Shown here one piece after another: positions 56,472 to 64,000 of a stretch of 64,000 bases of DNA; the first letter of the stretch is position 1, and each line of letters opens with the position of its first letter. The notes beneath the pieces were generated by a model that saw only the letters and a list, made by a program, of their open reading frames with translations, searched no databases and was not told where the DNA came from. Source of the DNA: Confluentibacter sediminis (lineage in GTDB: Bacteria; Bacteroidota; Bacteroidia; Flavobacteriales; Flavobacteriaceae); contig NZ_QKPO01000015.1 in the NCBI RefSeq assembly GCF_003258355.1, positions 62,001 to 126,000 on the forward strand. Reading direction: 5' to 3'. The position numbers and the translations under genes were made by a program.

Positions 56472-57032
56472 TTAATTATTATTTATACTCTTAATCACTT
56501 TAGCAGGATTACCACCAATAACAACATTATCAGGAAAACTTTTAGTAACAACAGCTCCTGCTGCCACAACTGTATTATTGCCTAATGTAACCCCTGGACA
56601 AATGATAGCTCCACCTCCAATCCATACATTGTTGCCTATAGTTATTGGTTTTGCATATTCTTTCCCACTATTTCTTAATTTATATTCTATAGGATGTGTT
56701 GCAGTGTAAATTTGTACATGAGGTGCAAACATGCAATTATCTCCAATGATTACAGTTGCCACATCTAAAATGCAGCAATTAAAATTCATAAAAACATTGT
56801 GACCTACTTTAATATTACTACCATAATCGCAATGAAATGGCGGTTCTACAAATAAATTTTCTCCAGCACCTTCAAAAATCTCATATAATACCTTATTTCG
56901 CTCTTCCATATGTTCTTCACTCAAACTATTGAATTTGTGAAACAATAGTCGAACGCGATGACGCTCTTTCATTAATTCTGGATCAGATGGATTATACATT
57001 TCACCTGCTAACATTTTCTGTTTTTCTGTCAT
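56472..57032 (-). CDS. Sugar O-acetyltransferase (maltose/galactoside acetyltransferase type)
   Basis: 186 residues from ATG 57032. The longer frame to 57134 overlaps the upstream FAD protein and encodes an unlikely Trp/Arg-rich leader, so it is rejected. N-terminal [22 protein letters not shown] is the Mac domain; hexapeptide repeats form a left-handed beta-helix with [18 protein letters not shown] and [17 protein letters not shown]. The enzyme acetylates a sugar from acetyl-CoA; the acceptor is not predictable. It begins 11 bp after the FAD oxidoreductase stop. Confidence 0.9.
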   Translation of the reverse strand: MTEKQKMLAGEMYNPSDPELMKERHRVRLLFHKFNSLSEEHMEERNKVLYEIFEGAGENLFVEPPFHCDYGSNIKVGHNVFMNFNCCILDVATVIIGDNCMFAPHVQIYTATHPIEYKLRNSGKEYAKPITIGNNVWIGGGAIICPGVTLGNNTVVAAGAVVTKSFPDNVVIGGNPAKVIKSINNN

Positions 57033-57043
57033 AATATTAAATT

Positions 57044-58600
57044 TTATAAACCAATAACGGCTGCTTCCGCACAACGTTCGCCATCCATAGCGGCAGAAAC
57101 GATGCCTCCCGCATAACCACCACCCTCTCCACATGGAAATAAGCCTTTAATTTGTGGATGTTCTAACTGTTCGTTTCTTGGAATACAAACTGGGGATGAG
57201 GTTCTAGATTCCACGCCTACAACATTCGCTTCAGACGTATAATAACCTTTCATTTTTTGTCCGAAAGCCTGAAATCCCTTTCGTAAACTACTTCCTATTA
57301 ATTTGGGTAGTAAAGAATGTAATGGCGCAGAATTTAACCCTGGTTGATACGACGATGCATTTAAATCTGCCGATAGCCGTCCTTCAACAAAATCGGTTAA
57401 ACGTTGCGCTGGTGCTACCTGACTTCTACCACCGGCAGTAAACGCTATTTTTTCTAAATTCTTTTGATATTCCAACCCTTTTAAAGGTCCAAAATGCTCA
57501 TATTTATGTAAATCTCTATTCACATCAATTTCAACTACAATACCAGAATTGGCGAATAGATTATTTCGTTTTGATGGAGACATACCATTTACGACTACTT
57601 CACCATTAGCTGTTGCTGCAGGCACAATAAATCCACCAGGACACATACAAAATGAATATACACCACGATTATTGACTTGTTGTACTAAACTGTATGATGC
57701 AGCGGGCAATAATTCATTTCTTTCACCACTGCAATGATATTGAATAGAATCTATGATATGCTGTGGATGCTCTACCCGAACACCCATAGCAAACGATTTA
57801 GCTTCTAATGCAATGTCTTTTTTATGAAGTAAATAAAATATGTCGCGTGCTGAGTGTCCTGTTGCTAAAACAACCCGGTTTACAGGCATTTCTTCACCGT
57901 TTTGCAATTGAATGGCTCGTAGTTTGTTGTTTTTTATAATGAAATCGACCACTCGGGTTTCAAAGTGAATATCACCTCCATATTTCAATATAGTTTCCCG
58001 AATATTCTGTACGACTTTTGGAAGTTTATTGGTACCGATATGAGGATGTGCATCAACCAATATTTGGTCTGTGGCACCATGAAAGACTAAGTTTTCAAAA
58101 ATACGCCGTACATCACCACGTTTTAAACTTCTGGTATATAACTTACCATCACTATAGGTTCCCGCACCTCCTTCTCCGAAACAATAATTGGAGTCTTCGT
58201 TTACAAAATGATCTTGATTAATCGCTCTCAAATCGCGACGACGGTCTTGTACATTTTTACCACGCTCTAAAACAATGGGCTTAAAGCCCAATTCAATACA
58301 ACGCAAAGCTGCATACATCCCTGCTGGACCAAACCCTATGATATGAATCGTTTTAGCTTTTGAAACATCTTGATATTCAAATTGATAATCTGAAGTTTTT
58401 GGCAGCATTTCTCGAATATAAACAGCAACTTTATAGTTGAAAATAATTTTTGTTTTACGGGCATCAATAGATTTTCGAAGCACTTTTACACCTGTAATAT
58501 CTTCTTTATCAATATTTAAAGCTTGAGCAGATTTAACTACTAAAATATCCTTATATTCTTCTTCTTTAAGCGTAACACGAAGCTGAAGTTCTTCTATCAT
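57044..58600 (-). CDS. FAD-dependent oxidoreductase (COG2509-like)
   Basis: 518 residues. An N-terminal small domain (residues 1-80) precedes a Rossmann FAD site [36 protein letters not shown] and the C-terminal [20 protein letters not shown] complete the flavin cradle. These proteins are widespread, predicted dehydrogenases of unknown substrate. It is first in a minus-strand run with the acetyltransferase, fabD and lspA. Cytoplasmic, no membrane segment. Confidence 0.85.
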   Translation of the reverse strand: MIEELQLRVTLKEEEYKDILVVKSAQALNIDKEDITGVKVLRKSIDARKTKIIFNYKVAVYIREMLPKTSDYQFEYQDVSKAKTIHIIGFGPAGMYAALRCIELGFKPIVLERGKNVQDRRRDLRAINQDHFVNEDSNYCFGEGGAGTYSDGKLYTRSLKRGDVRRIFENLVFHGATDQILVDAHPHIGTNKLPKVVQNIRETILKYGGDIHFETRVVDFIIKNNKLRAIQLQNGEEMPVNRVVLATGHSARDIFYLLHKKDIALEAKSFAMGVRVEHPQHIIDSIQYHCSGERNELLPAASYSLVQQVNNRGVYSFCMCPGGFIVPAATANGEVVVNGMSPSKRNNLFANSGIVVEIDVNRDLHKYEHFGPLKGLEYQKNLEKIAFTAGGRSQVAPAQRLTDFVEGRLSADLNASSYQPGLNSAPLHSLLPKLIGSSLRKGFQAFGQKMKGYYTSEANVVGVESRTSSPVCIPRNEQLEHPQIKGLFPCGEGGGYAGGIVSAAMDGERCAEAAVIGL

Positions 58601-58721
58601 ACTGCAAAATTACTGAAATTTGGTATATAGGATTCATTTCTTTTTATATTAAACAAATTCAATTAAAAAGATGTTAAAATAGTTTATGTATAAACAAAGT
58701 ATTTATTGCTATAGAGTAAAA

Positions 58722-59070
58722 TCAAACTTTTAATAACCCACGAAATCCTCTAGCAGCATAATAAGATTGTGCATCATTGTGGTAAACAAAAACCATATCA
58801 TAACGGTAATCGCCAAAAATAGGACCTTCTAGTTTCCTTATAGCTGCTGATGTTTTAACCAACTGGGTGTTTTGGCATCAAAATCAATAACGTCAGGTTT
58901 ACCACCTGTAATTTCCATTTCATTAAGCGACCAAAGTTTTTCAGGTTGGACTCTAGTTTTGTCTGAACATTTAACCATTCCATATCGGCATGCCGATTCT
59001 TATGCTTCTCAAAACATGCTTTTAACACGTTTATAAGGCGTGTGTGATAATTGCTTTTTAGTTCCCACAC
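58722..59070 (-). pseudogene. Decayed DUF4256-family gene with internal deletion and frameshifts
   Basis: The minus strand reads VWELKSNYHTRLINVLKACF, EKHKNRHADMEWLNVQTKLE and SN, then continues in another frame as EKLWSLNEMEITGGKPDVIDFDAKT, then PSWLK, and in a third frame as AAIRKLEGPIFGDYRYDMVF, VYHNDAQSYYAARGFRG and LLKV. All pieces match DUF4256 (usually about 185 residues) as I recall it. Single-base losses near 58941 and in the A run near 58856 explain both shifts. About 75-80 residues between FDxKT-like repeats are missing, consistent with deletion between short direct repeats. Not functional. Frame pieces and family rest on my reading; a profile search would confirm them. Confidence 0.75.
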
Positions 59071-59111
59071 GATAATGTATTAGTTGAATACTTTATAAAA
59101 CAAATAAATTT

Positions 59112-59996
59112 TCAGCTTCTAACGTAGGTAATAAAGGAAAAATCATACTCATTGTTTTCGTCTTTTTTATGGAAAATATTATTAGTTTCCTTCCAAACAG
59201 ATGTATCAATCTCAGGAAAAAATGTATCGGCTTCAAAGGTTTCGTGCAGTCTGGTAATTTCAATTTTATTGGCCATATCCATAGCCTGCTTGTAAATTTC
59301 ACCTCCACCAATTATAAATGGCTGTGTATCGTTTTTAGCAATAGTAATGGCGTCTTTTAGTGTATTAACAATAATAACGCCTTGTGGTGCTTTATAGTTA
59401 GCTTGTCTGGTAATTACAACGTGGGTTCTGTTTGGCAATGGCTTCGCAAAACTTTCAAACGTTTTTCGTCCCATAATAATGTAATGCCCATTAGTAAGCT
59501 TTTTAAATCGTTTTAAATCGTCGCTTAAGTGCCAAATTAATTTATTGTCTTTGCCTATCGCATTATTTTCGGCAGCGGCAACAATTAAGGTTAGTTTAGA
59601 CTTTTTTTTTTCTGAATCTTCTAGAGAAGCTTCCGCTTCTAAATTCTGTTTTAGTGATTCTATGCGCTTTTCTTGTTTGGAAACCAATTTTTGTAATTGA
59701 TTTTCTTCCCACGCTTTGCCCATAAACTTATGTGTTATAAACACATTGAAAAGATGATAAAGCAACAAAAATAACCAAATTAAGATAGCAAATACAAACC
59801 AATTCGTATCAAAAGGTCTAAATTCCTTTCCTAAACCCAGCACCAAATTGAGGAATATAAAAAATACGGATCCTATTAAGAAAACCACAAAATGTATGTA
59901 CAAACGCTTTTTTTGTTTGATTCGTTTTTGAGCATTTTTTAGAAGTTCTAACTGATCTTTATCTATCTGTGGTTTTGCATTACTTTTTCCAAACAT
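59112..59996 (-). CDS. folA: Dihydrofolate reductase fused to an N-terminal 2TM membrane domain
   Basis: 294 residues from ATG 59996 (MFGKSNAKPQ); the longer frame to 60050 adds 18 unlikely residues. Residues 20-100 form a 2TM domain: a charged helix (KNAQKRIKQKKRLYIHF), two membrane helices (FVVFLIGSVFFIFLNLVLGL and FVFAILIWLFLLLYHLFNVF), then a coiled-coil-like linker to about 145. Residues 150-294 are a complete DHFR: LIVAAAENNAIGKDNKLIWH, DDLKRFKKLT, IMGRKTFES and IIGGGEIYKQA. It makes tetrahydrofolate using NADPH, here tethered to the inner membrane. thyA, which consumes folate, is nearby on the same strand. Confidence 0.9.
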   Translation of the reverse strand: MFGKSNAKPQIDKDQLELLKNAQKRIKQKKRLYIHFVVFLIGSVFFIFLNLVLGLGKEFRPFDTNWFVFAILIWLFLLLYHLFNVFITHKFMGKAWEENQLQKLVSKQEKRIESLKQNLEAEASLEDSEKKKSKLTLIVAAAENNAIGKDNKLIWHLSDDLKRFKKLTNGHYIIMGRKTFESFAKPLPNRTHVVITRQANYKAPQGVIIVNTLKDAITIAKNDTQPFIIGGGEIYKQAMDMANKIEITRLHETFEADTFFPEIDTSVWKETNNIFHKKDENNEYDFSFITYVRS

Positions 59997-60224
59997 CTTG
60001 TAATAATTATAATATGTAAAATTAATGTTTTTTAATGAAAATAGAACCATTACAAACAGGTTATATTAAAATTTGACATCATATTAACCCATTTAAAATC
60101 AGATAAAAACAAAATTTACAATACTGATGATTCTACAATTTAATCAATAATTTTTTATTCAGATAAGATTAAAAAGAACTCATATTAATAAATTGATAAT
60201 TCTTTATTTCGAAGCTGATTAATG

Positions 60225-60256
60225 TTTAAAGCTTAGAAAATTGTTTCCTAAATTTG
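60225..60256 (+). promoter_or_regulatory. Candidate promoter of the CBM48-like gene
   Basis: Perfect TAAATTTG (60249-60256) preceded after 20 bp by TTTA (60225-60228, one mismatch to TTTG). It gives a leader of about 25 nt. Confidence 0.5.
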
Positions 60257-60286
60257 CAACAACAAACAACACAACACATTCTAATT

Positions 60287-60577
60287 ATGTCTATTACAAA
60301 ACAATATCTTAAAAGCAAACCTATTTGCAAAGTAACTTTTTCAATACTTGCTGAAGATGCTAAAAAAGTTGAACTTGCGGGAAGTTTTAACAAATGGAAA
60401 GCTACACCTTTAAAAAAATTAAAAAATGGAACTTTTAAAGGAACCATTGATTTAGATACCGAAAGTTCTTATGAATTTAAATACATTGTTGACGGTATTT
60501 ATGTAAACGATGATGCTGCCGATAATTATGTATGGAATGATTTTGCCGCTGCCAATAATAGCGTTGTAAATGTTTAG
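60287..60577 (+). CDS. Small glycogen-binding-domain (CBM48/isoamylase early set) protein
   Basis: 96 residues, essentially one AMPK-type CBM48 domain: KVTFSILAEDAKKVELAGSF, then NKWKATPLKKLKNGTF, then YEFKYIVDGIYVNDDAADNY. It has the conserved glycan-contacting Trp (FNKWKA) and no signal peptide or catalytic domain. It may bind glycogen or act as an adaptor. ATG 60287 is used because it follows the promoter; an upstream start at 60254 lies inside the -7 element. Similar stand-alone genes occur in Flavobacteriia near thyA. Confidence 0.85.
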   Translation: MSITKQYLKSKPICKVTFSILAEDAKKVELAGSFNKWKATPLKKLKNGTFKGTIDLDTESSYEFKYIVDGIYVNDDAADNYVWNDFAAANNSVVNV

Positions 60578-60597
60578 TTGAATCCTAAAAATTAAAC

Positions 60598-60629
60598 AAA
60601 AAAGTGCTTTCAAATGAAAGCACTTTTTT
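60598..60629. terminator. Bidirectional terminator between the CBM48 gene and thyA
   Basis: Perfect 14-bp stem AAAAAAGTGCTTTC/GAAAGCACTTTTTT with an AAAT loop, between two convergent genes. Confidence 0.9.
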
Positions 60630-60630
60630 T

Positions 60631-61455
60631 TTATATAGCTACGGCTCCTTTAATATGAGGATGCGGATTATAATCTACCAAAGTAAAGTCTTCAAATTTA
60701 AAATCGAAAATATCTTTAATTTCTGGATTTAACAGCATTTTCGGCAATGGCCTTAAGTCTCTAGACAATTGTAATTCCAATTGCTCAAAATGATTGCTAT
60801 AAATATGGGCATCCCCAAAGGTGTGAATAAATTCACCTGGCTGATAACCACAAACTTGAGCCATCATCATGGTAAATAAAGCATAGGATGCAATATTAAA
60901 TGGCACACCTAAAAATATATCAGCACTACGTTGATAGAGTTGACAAGACAGTTTCCCTTCAGCGACATAAAATTGAAAAAATGCATGGCAAGGAGGCAAA
61001 GCAGCCTTCCCATTAGCAACATTTTCACTAAACGATTTTGAGGTATCTGGCAAAACTGATGGATTCCAAGCAGACACCAACATACGTCGGCTATTTGGAT
61101 TGTTTTTTAAAGTTTCAACTACTTCTTTTATTTGGTCTATTTCATCACTGTTCCAATTACGCCACTGGTGACCGTAAACAGGTCCTAAATCACCATGTTC
61201 ATCAGCCCACTCATTCCAAATACGCACACCGTTTTCGGTTAGATAATCTATATTCGTATCACCTTTTAAAAACCAAAGTAATTCATAAATAATAGATTTT
61301 AAATGTAACTTTTTAGTAGTTACCATAGGAAAACCTTCACTTAAGTCAAATCGCATTTGGTAACCAAAAACACTTTTTGTGCCAGTACCCGTACGGTCAC
61401 CTTTTTGGTTGCCATTTTCTAAAACGTGCTTTACTAGATCGTGATATTGTTTCAT
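60631..61455 (-). CDS. thyA: Thymidylate synthase
   Basis: 274 residues. It methylates dUMP to dTMP using methylene-tetrahydrofolate, generating dihydrofolate for DHFR. Catalytic Cys156 lies in [58 protein letters not shown] and GDAHIYSNH are all conserved. The DHFR fusion gene is about 0.6 kb away on the same strand. Confidence 0.97.
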   Translation of the reverse strand: MKQYHDLVKHVLENGNQKGDRTGTGTKSVFGYQMRFDLSEGFPMVTTKKLHLKSIIYELLWFLKGDTNIDYLTENGVRIWNEWADEHGDLGPVYGHQWRNWNSDEIDQIKEVVETLKNNPNSRRMLVSAWNPSVLPDTSKSFSENVANGKAALPPCHAFFQFYVAEGKLSCQLYQRSADIFLGVPFNIASYALFTMMMAQVCGYQPGEFIHTFGDAHIYSNHFEQLELQLSRDLRPLPKMLLNPEIKDIFDFKFEDFTLVDYNPHPHIKGAVAI

Positions 61456-61616
61456 AAATTATTCTTCAATCTTCTCAATGAGAAGAAAATTTTAATCATT
61501 TAGATTGTAAAAATAGAAAATAGGAATAATGTTTTTTTAATAAATAAACCTTAATTATTAAGAGTTTATCAACCACTTAAGTTTTGATTTTATCTTAGTA
61601 AAACATATTACTAAAA

Positions 61617-63140
61617 TTATCCAATAATCATCCCTGCAATAGTAGCAGAAATCAATGAGGCTATAGTACCCCCAAGCAAGGCTCTCATACCAAATTCTGA
61701 AAGGGTCTTACGCTGTCCAGGAGCTAAAGAACCAATACCTCCAATCTGAATACCTATGGACGCAAAATTTGCAAAGCCACATAACATATACGTAGCAATG
61801 ATAATCGATTTCTCAAATTTTAAATGAGTAACACTCGCTACATTTTTAAGGTCTGCTAATTGAATATATCCAACAAATTCACTAGCTGCAAGTTTAATAC
61901 CTAATAGTTGCCCCATAAGTGCCATATCTTCTTTTGCCACACCAATAATCCACATAAGGGGTGCAAAAATATAACCTAAAATAAGCTCAAGAGACAAACT
62001 TTGGTAAACGGTATGACTAGAGACCCACAAATTAATACTCGTTACATCACCAAACCAACCTAAAATTCCATTAAACATAGCTATAAAAGCAACAAAAACC
62101 AACAGCATCCCACCAACATTCACGGCTAATTTCAAACCTTCTGTAGTCCCATTGGCAATAGCATCCAAAAAGTTAGTTCCTATAACTTCCTGTGACACAC
62201 TAACATCATTATTAACGTCTTCAGTTTGTGGATATAATATTTTTGAAATAACAATCGCCCCTGGAGCTGCCATAACTGAAGCGGCTAAAAGATGCTTGGC
62301 ATAAAACAGTCTTAATACTGGATCCTCACCTCCTAAAAAGCCTATGTATGCAGCCAATACGGCGCCAGCTACTGTTGCCATACCTCCAATCATAACCAAA
62401 AGCATTTCAGACTTATTCATTTTTTCCAAATAGGCCTTAATTAATAAAGGTGCTTCGGTTTGTCCTAAAAAAATATTTCCTGCAACGCTTAAACTTTCGG
62501 CTCCAGAAACTTTCAAAAATTTTGAAAGCAACCATGCCATGCCTTTAACTACTTTTTGAATGATACCTAGATAAAACAAAACAGATGTTAATGCTGAAAA
62601 GAATATGATAGTTGGCAATACTTGAAATGCAAAGATATAGCCGAATTTTTCTTGATCAACTACCAGACCCTCAAATAAAAACTGGCTTCCTGCCCTAGTG
62701 AATTCTAAAACACTTACAAAGAGGCTACCCACAAATTCAAATATGGTTTTTACAAATTCAACCTTTAAAACACCTATGGCAATAAGTAATTGAAAAGCCA
62801 ATCCTAAAATGACAATTTTCCAATCTATTGCTTTTCTATTTTTACTAAATAAAAAGGCTAAAAATATTAAAAAACCCATCCCTAAAATACCCCGAAATAA
62901 ACTATTTAATGAAAAGCCTTGACTTGGTATGATGGTTTTTATTTCTGACGATTGAGGAATTTCTTGTAAACTTTTATTTTGAAGTAGGGATGGATTTGTT
63001 GAATCTGAACTTATTAAAGTTAACTGGGTTTCATCCTGATCTTGATCTATAACCGAACTATTTTTTATACCTGATTCTTGTGCTAGTAAAGTTGATACAC
63101 TAAATAAAATAACAAAAACAGATAAAAAAATTTGCTTCAT
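61617..63140 (-). CDS. nupC: CNT-family (NupC-type) concentrative nucleoside transporter
   Basis: 507 residues. It takes up nucleosides with Na+ or H+ across the inner membrane. An unusual N-terminal extension holds a cleavable-looking signal peptide (KQIFLSVFVILFSVSTLLAQ) and about 60 polar residues, absent from E. coli NupC. The transport core shows GQTEAPLLIKAYL near residue 225, GGMATVAGAVLAAY and ASVMAAPGAIVISK, then helices with FVGYIQLADL. It is 11 bp after the bifunctional-nuclease gene. Nucleoside uptake fits the neighbouring thyA and DHFR. Confidence 0.92.
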   Translation of the reverse strand: MKQIFLSVFVILFSVSTLLAQESGIKNSSVIDQDQDETQLTLISSDSTNPSLLQNKSLQEIPQSSEIKTIIPSQGFSLNSLFRGILGMGFLIFLAFLFSKNRKAIDWKIVILGLAFQLLIAIGVLKVEFVKTIFEFVGSLFVSVLEFTRAGSQFLFEGLVVDQEKFGYIFAFQVLPTIIFFSALTSVLFYLGIIQKVVKGMAWLLSKFLKVSGAESLSVAGNIFLGQTEAPLLIKAYLEKMNKSEMLLVMIGGMATVAGAVLAAYIGFLGGEDPVLRLFYAKHLLAASVMAAPGAIVISKILYPQTEDVNNDVSVSQEVIGTNFLDAIANGTTEGLKLAVNVGGMLLVFVAFIAMFNGILGWFGDVTSINLWVSSHTVYQSLSLELILGYIFAPLMWIIGVAKEDMALMGQLLGIKLAASEFVGYIQLADLKNVASVTHLKFEKSIIIATYMLCGFANFASIGIQIGGIGSLAPGQRKTLSEFGMRALLGGTIASLISATIAGMIIG

Positions 63141-63151
63141 ATATTTGAATA

Positions 63152-63769
63152 TTAACGCTTAGAAATTTCATCCCTAATATGTGCCGCTTTCTCGTAATCC
63201 TCATTACTAACAGCTTCATTTAACATATTATGAAGTTCTTCTAATGTTTTTGTGGAATAATTTTCTTTAGAAAATGATGGTTCAAGATTGTTATCTAATA
63301 ATTCATCCATTAAAATACTATCTTGATTTTCATCTTCTTTTTGTTTTTTAGACTCTACTTTTAAATAAATTCCAGCCTTATCTAAAATATTTTTATAAGT
63401 AAAAATAGGTGCTTCAAAACGAAGGGCCAATGCAATAGCATCACTAGTTCTAGCATCAATAATTTCTTCAATTTTATCACGCTCACATATTAAACTTGAA
63501 TAAAATACACCATCTACAAGTTTATGGATAATTACTTGTTTAATAACAATATCAAATCTATCAGCAAAATTTTTAAATAAATCGTGGGTTAAAGGTCTGG
63601 GAGGTTTAATTTCCTTTTCCAAAGCAATGGCTATGGACTGGGCTTCAAAAGCACCGATTACAATAGGAAGTTTACGGTCTCCATCCACTTCATTCAATAT
63701 TAGTGCATACGCACCATTCTGGGTTTGACTATAAGATATTCCCTTTATATTTAATCTAACTAAACTCAT
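63152..63769 (-). CDS. Bifunctional nuclease (DUF151) family protein with C-terminal UVR motif
   Basis: 205 residues. Residues 1-130 are a BFN domain: LPIVIGAFEAQSIAIALE, RPLTHDLF and the substrate region IDARTSDAIALALRF. The C-terminal 30 residues (LEELHNMLNEAVSNEDYEKA) form a UvrB/C-type UVR helix pair. BFN proteins in plants are reported to cut DNA and RNA; in bacteria the function is unclear. It lies between etfA and nupC in a probable operon. Confidence 0.88.
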   Translation of the reverse strand: MSLVRLNIKGISYSQTQNGAYALILNEVDGDRKLPIVIGAFEAQSIAIALEKEIKPPRPLTHDLFKNFADRFDIVIKQVIIHKLVDGVFYSSLICERDKIEEIIDARTSDAIALALRFEAPIFTYKNILDKAGIYLKVESKKQKEDENQDSILMDELLDNNLEPSFSKENYSTKTLEELHNMLNEAVSNEDYEKAAHIRDEISKR

Positions 63770-63888
63770 AATTTATAAAAACGCAAAGAACCGTTTAAAT
63801 TAGGACTTTACCAAACTGCCTAATACCGTTTTATTAAAAAACCGAATTTAACAGACTTTTTTCGCTTATACAATTTATAAAAAATAAT

Positions 63889-64000
63889 TTACTGTTGCGC
63901 TTTAAAGGCTTTTAATTTTTCAATTAGCTCTGGAACCACTACAAAAGCGTCACCAACCACACCATAATCAGCCGCTTTAAAGAAAGGTGCTTCTGGATCT
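63889..64000 (-). CDS. etfA: Electron transfer flavoprotein alpha subunit, C-terminal end (cut by window edge)
   Basis: Only the last 36 residues are present: [19 protein letters not shown], then [13 protein letters not shown] and KAQQ before the stop. The AADYGVVGD motif is the FAD-domain end of EtfA, which passes electrons from acyl-CoA and other dehydrogenases to the quinone pool. The gene continues beyond the right edge. The bifunctional-nuclease gene follows 119 bp later. Confidence 0.9.
   Translation of the reverse strand, partial: DPEAPFFKAADYGVVGDAFVVVPELIEKLKAFKAQQ

Noticed and set aside
57033-57134. N-terminal extension of the sugar acetyltransferase
   Set aside because: It overlaps the end of the FAD oxidoreductase and encodes an unlikely Trp/Arg-rich leader; the normal Mac-domain start is ATG 57032.
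58855-59070. 71-residue frame as a real small gene
   Set aside because: Its first half matches DUF4256 and its second half is out of frame; the family sequence continues in other frames, so it is part of a pseudogene.
61470-61487. Hairpin CTTCTC/GAGAAG upstream of thyA as a terminator of nupC
   Set aside because: No T run follows it on the minus strand and it is about 130 bp past the nupC stop.

Overview
The window is a contiguous stretch of a chromosome from a marine-type member of the Flavobacteriaceae (Bacteroidota). The signs are low GC, promoters of the Bacteroidota type (TTTG, 18-20 bp, TAnnTTTG), a 287-residue SigA-type sigma factor, a SusC/SusD pair, a GH3-type acyl-adenylate enzyme beside a DUF2797 gene, a FolK-deoxynucleoside kinase fusion and GntR/LacI-controlled xylose genes. 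The genus cannot be fixed from the sequence alone. No rRNA, IS element, phage or CRISPR array is visible.

Layout. (1) 1-10.3 kb, core genes: a membrane pyrophosphatase cut by the left edge, soluble pyrophosphatase, a GH3-type acyl-adenylate enzyme divergent from DUF2797, a sigma-70 factor followed by ribosomal protein S21 (both look like divergent second copies), an AsmA-like protein and a queuosine-precursor transporter. (2) 10.4-15.7 kb: folK-dnk fusion, then an accessory insertion with a HaeIII-like (GGCC) type II restriction-modification operon led by an XRE controller with a dyad operator, two short tandem-repeat arrays and an SDR oxidoreductase. (3) 16-19.8 kb: a potassium module made of a KdpD-like kinase lacking the usual cytoplasmic N-terminus, a KdpE-like regulator, two small proteins (one a 51-residue membrane peptide) and a KtrB/TrkH channel. 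(4) 20-26.2 kb: two secreted proteins of unknown function, a SpoU methyltransferase, mutS and tRNA-Gly/tRNA-Leu.

(5) 26.3-51.1 kb is a xylan and xylose utilisation region. A fructokinase-like gene precedes a GntR-LacI hybrid regulator, xylB and xylA; then a Na+/sugar symporter, a LEA-like lipoprotein and a LacI regulator. A GH3 beta-xylosidase lipoprotein diverges from the operon GH67 alpha-glucuronidase, GH10 xylanase lipoprotein, GPH-family symporter and cytoplasmic GH43. Facing it is susC-susD-FG-GAP/ASPIC lipoprotein. Inferred flow: the GH10 enzyme cuts glucuronoxylan, SusCD imports oligosaccharides, GH67 and GH3 trim them in the periplasm, the GPH and SSS transporters move products inward, GH43 finishes hydrolysis, and XylA/XylB feed xylulose-5-phosphate to the pentose phosphate pathway.

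(6) 51.4-64 kb, core genes: kdtA (Kdo transferase), a DegT aminotransferase overlapping galE, lspA-fabD-acetyltransferase-FAD oxidoreductase, a broken DUF4256 gene, a membrane-anchored dihydrofolate reductase fusion, a CBM48-like small protein, thyA, a CNT nucleoside transporter, a bifunctional-nuclease/UVR protein and the 3' end of etfA at the right edge.

Most worth follow-up: the paired sigma-factor/S21 paralogues, the 2TM-DHFR fusion, the small proteins in the potassium operon, the FG-GAP/ASPIC lipoprotein in the xylan Sus operon, and the helically phased repeats upstream of the restriction-modification operon.
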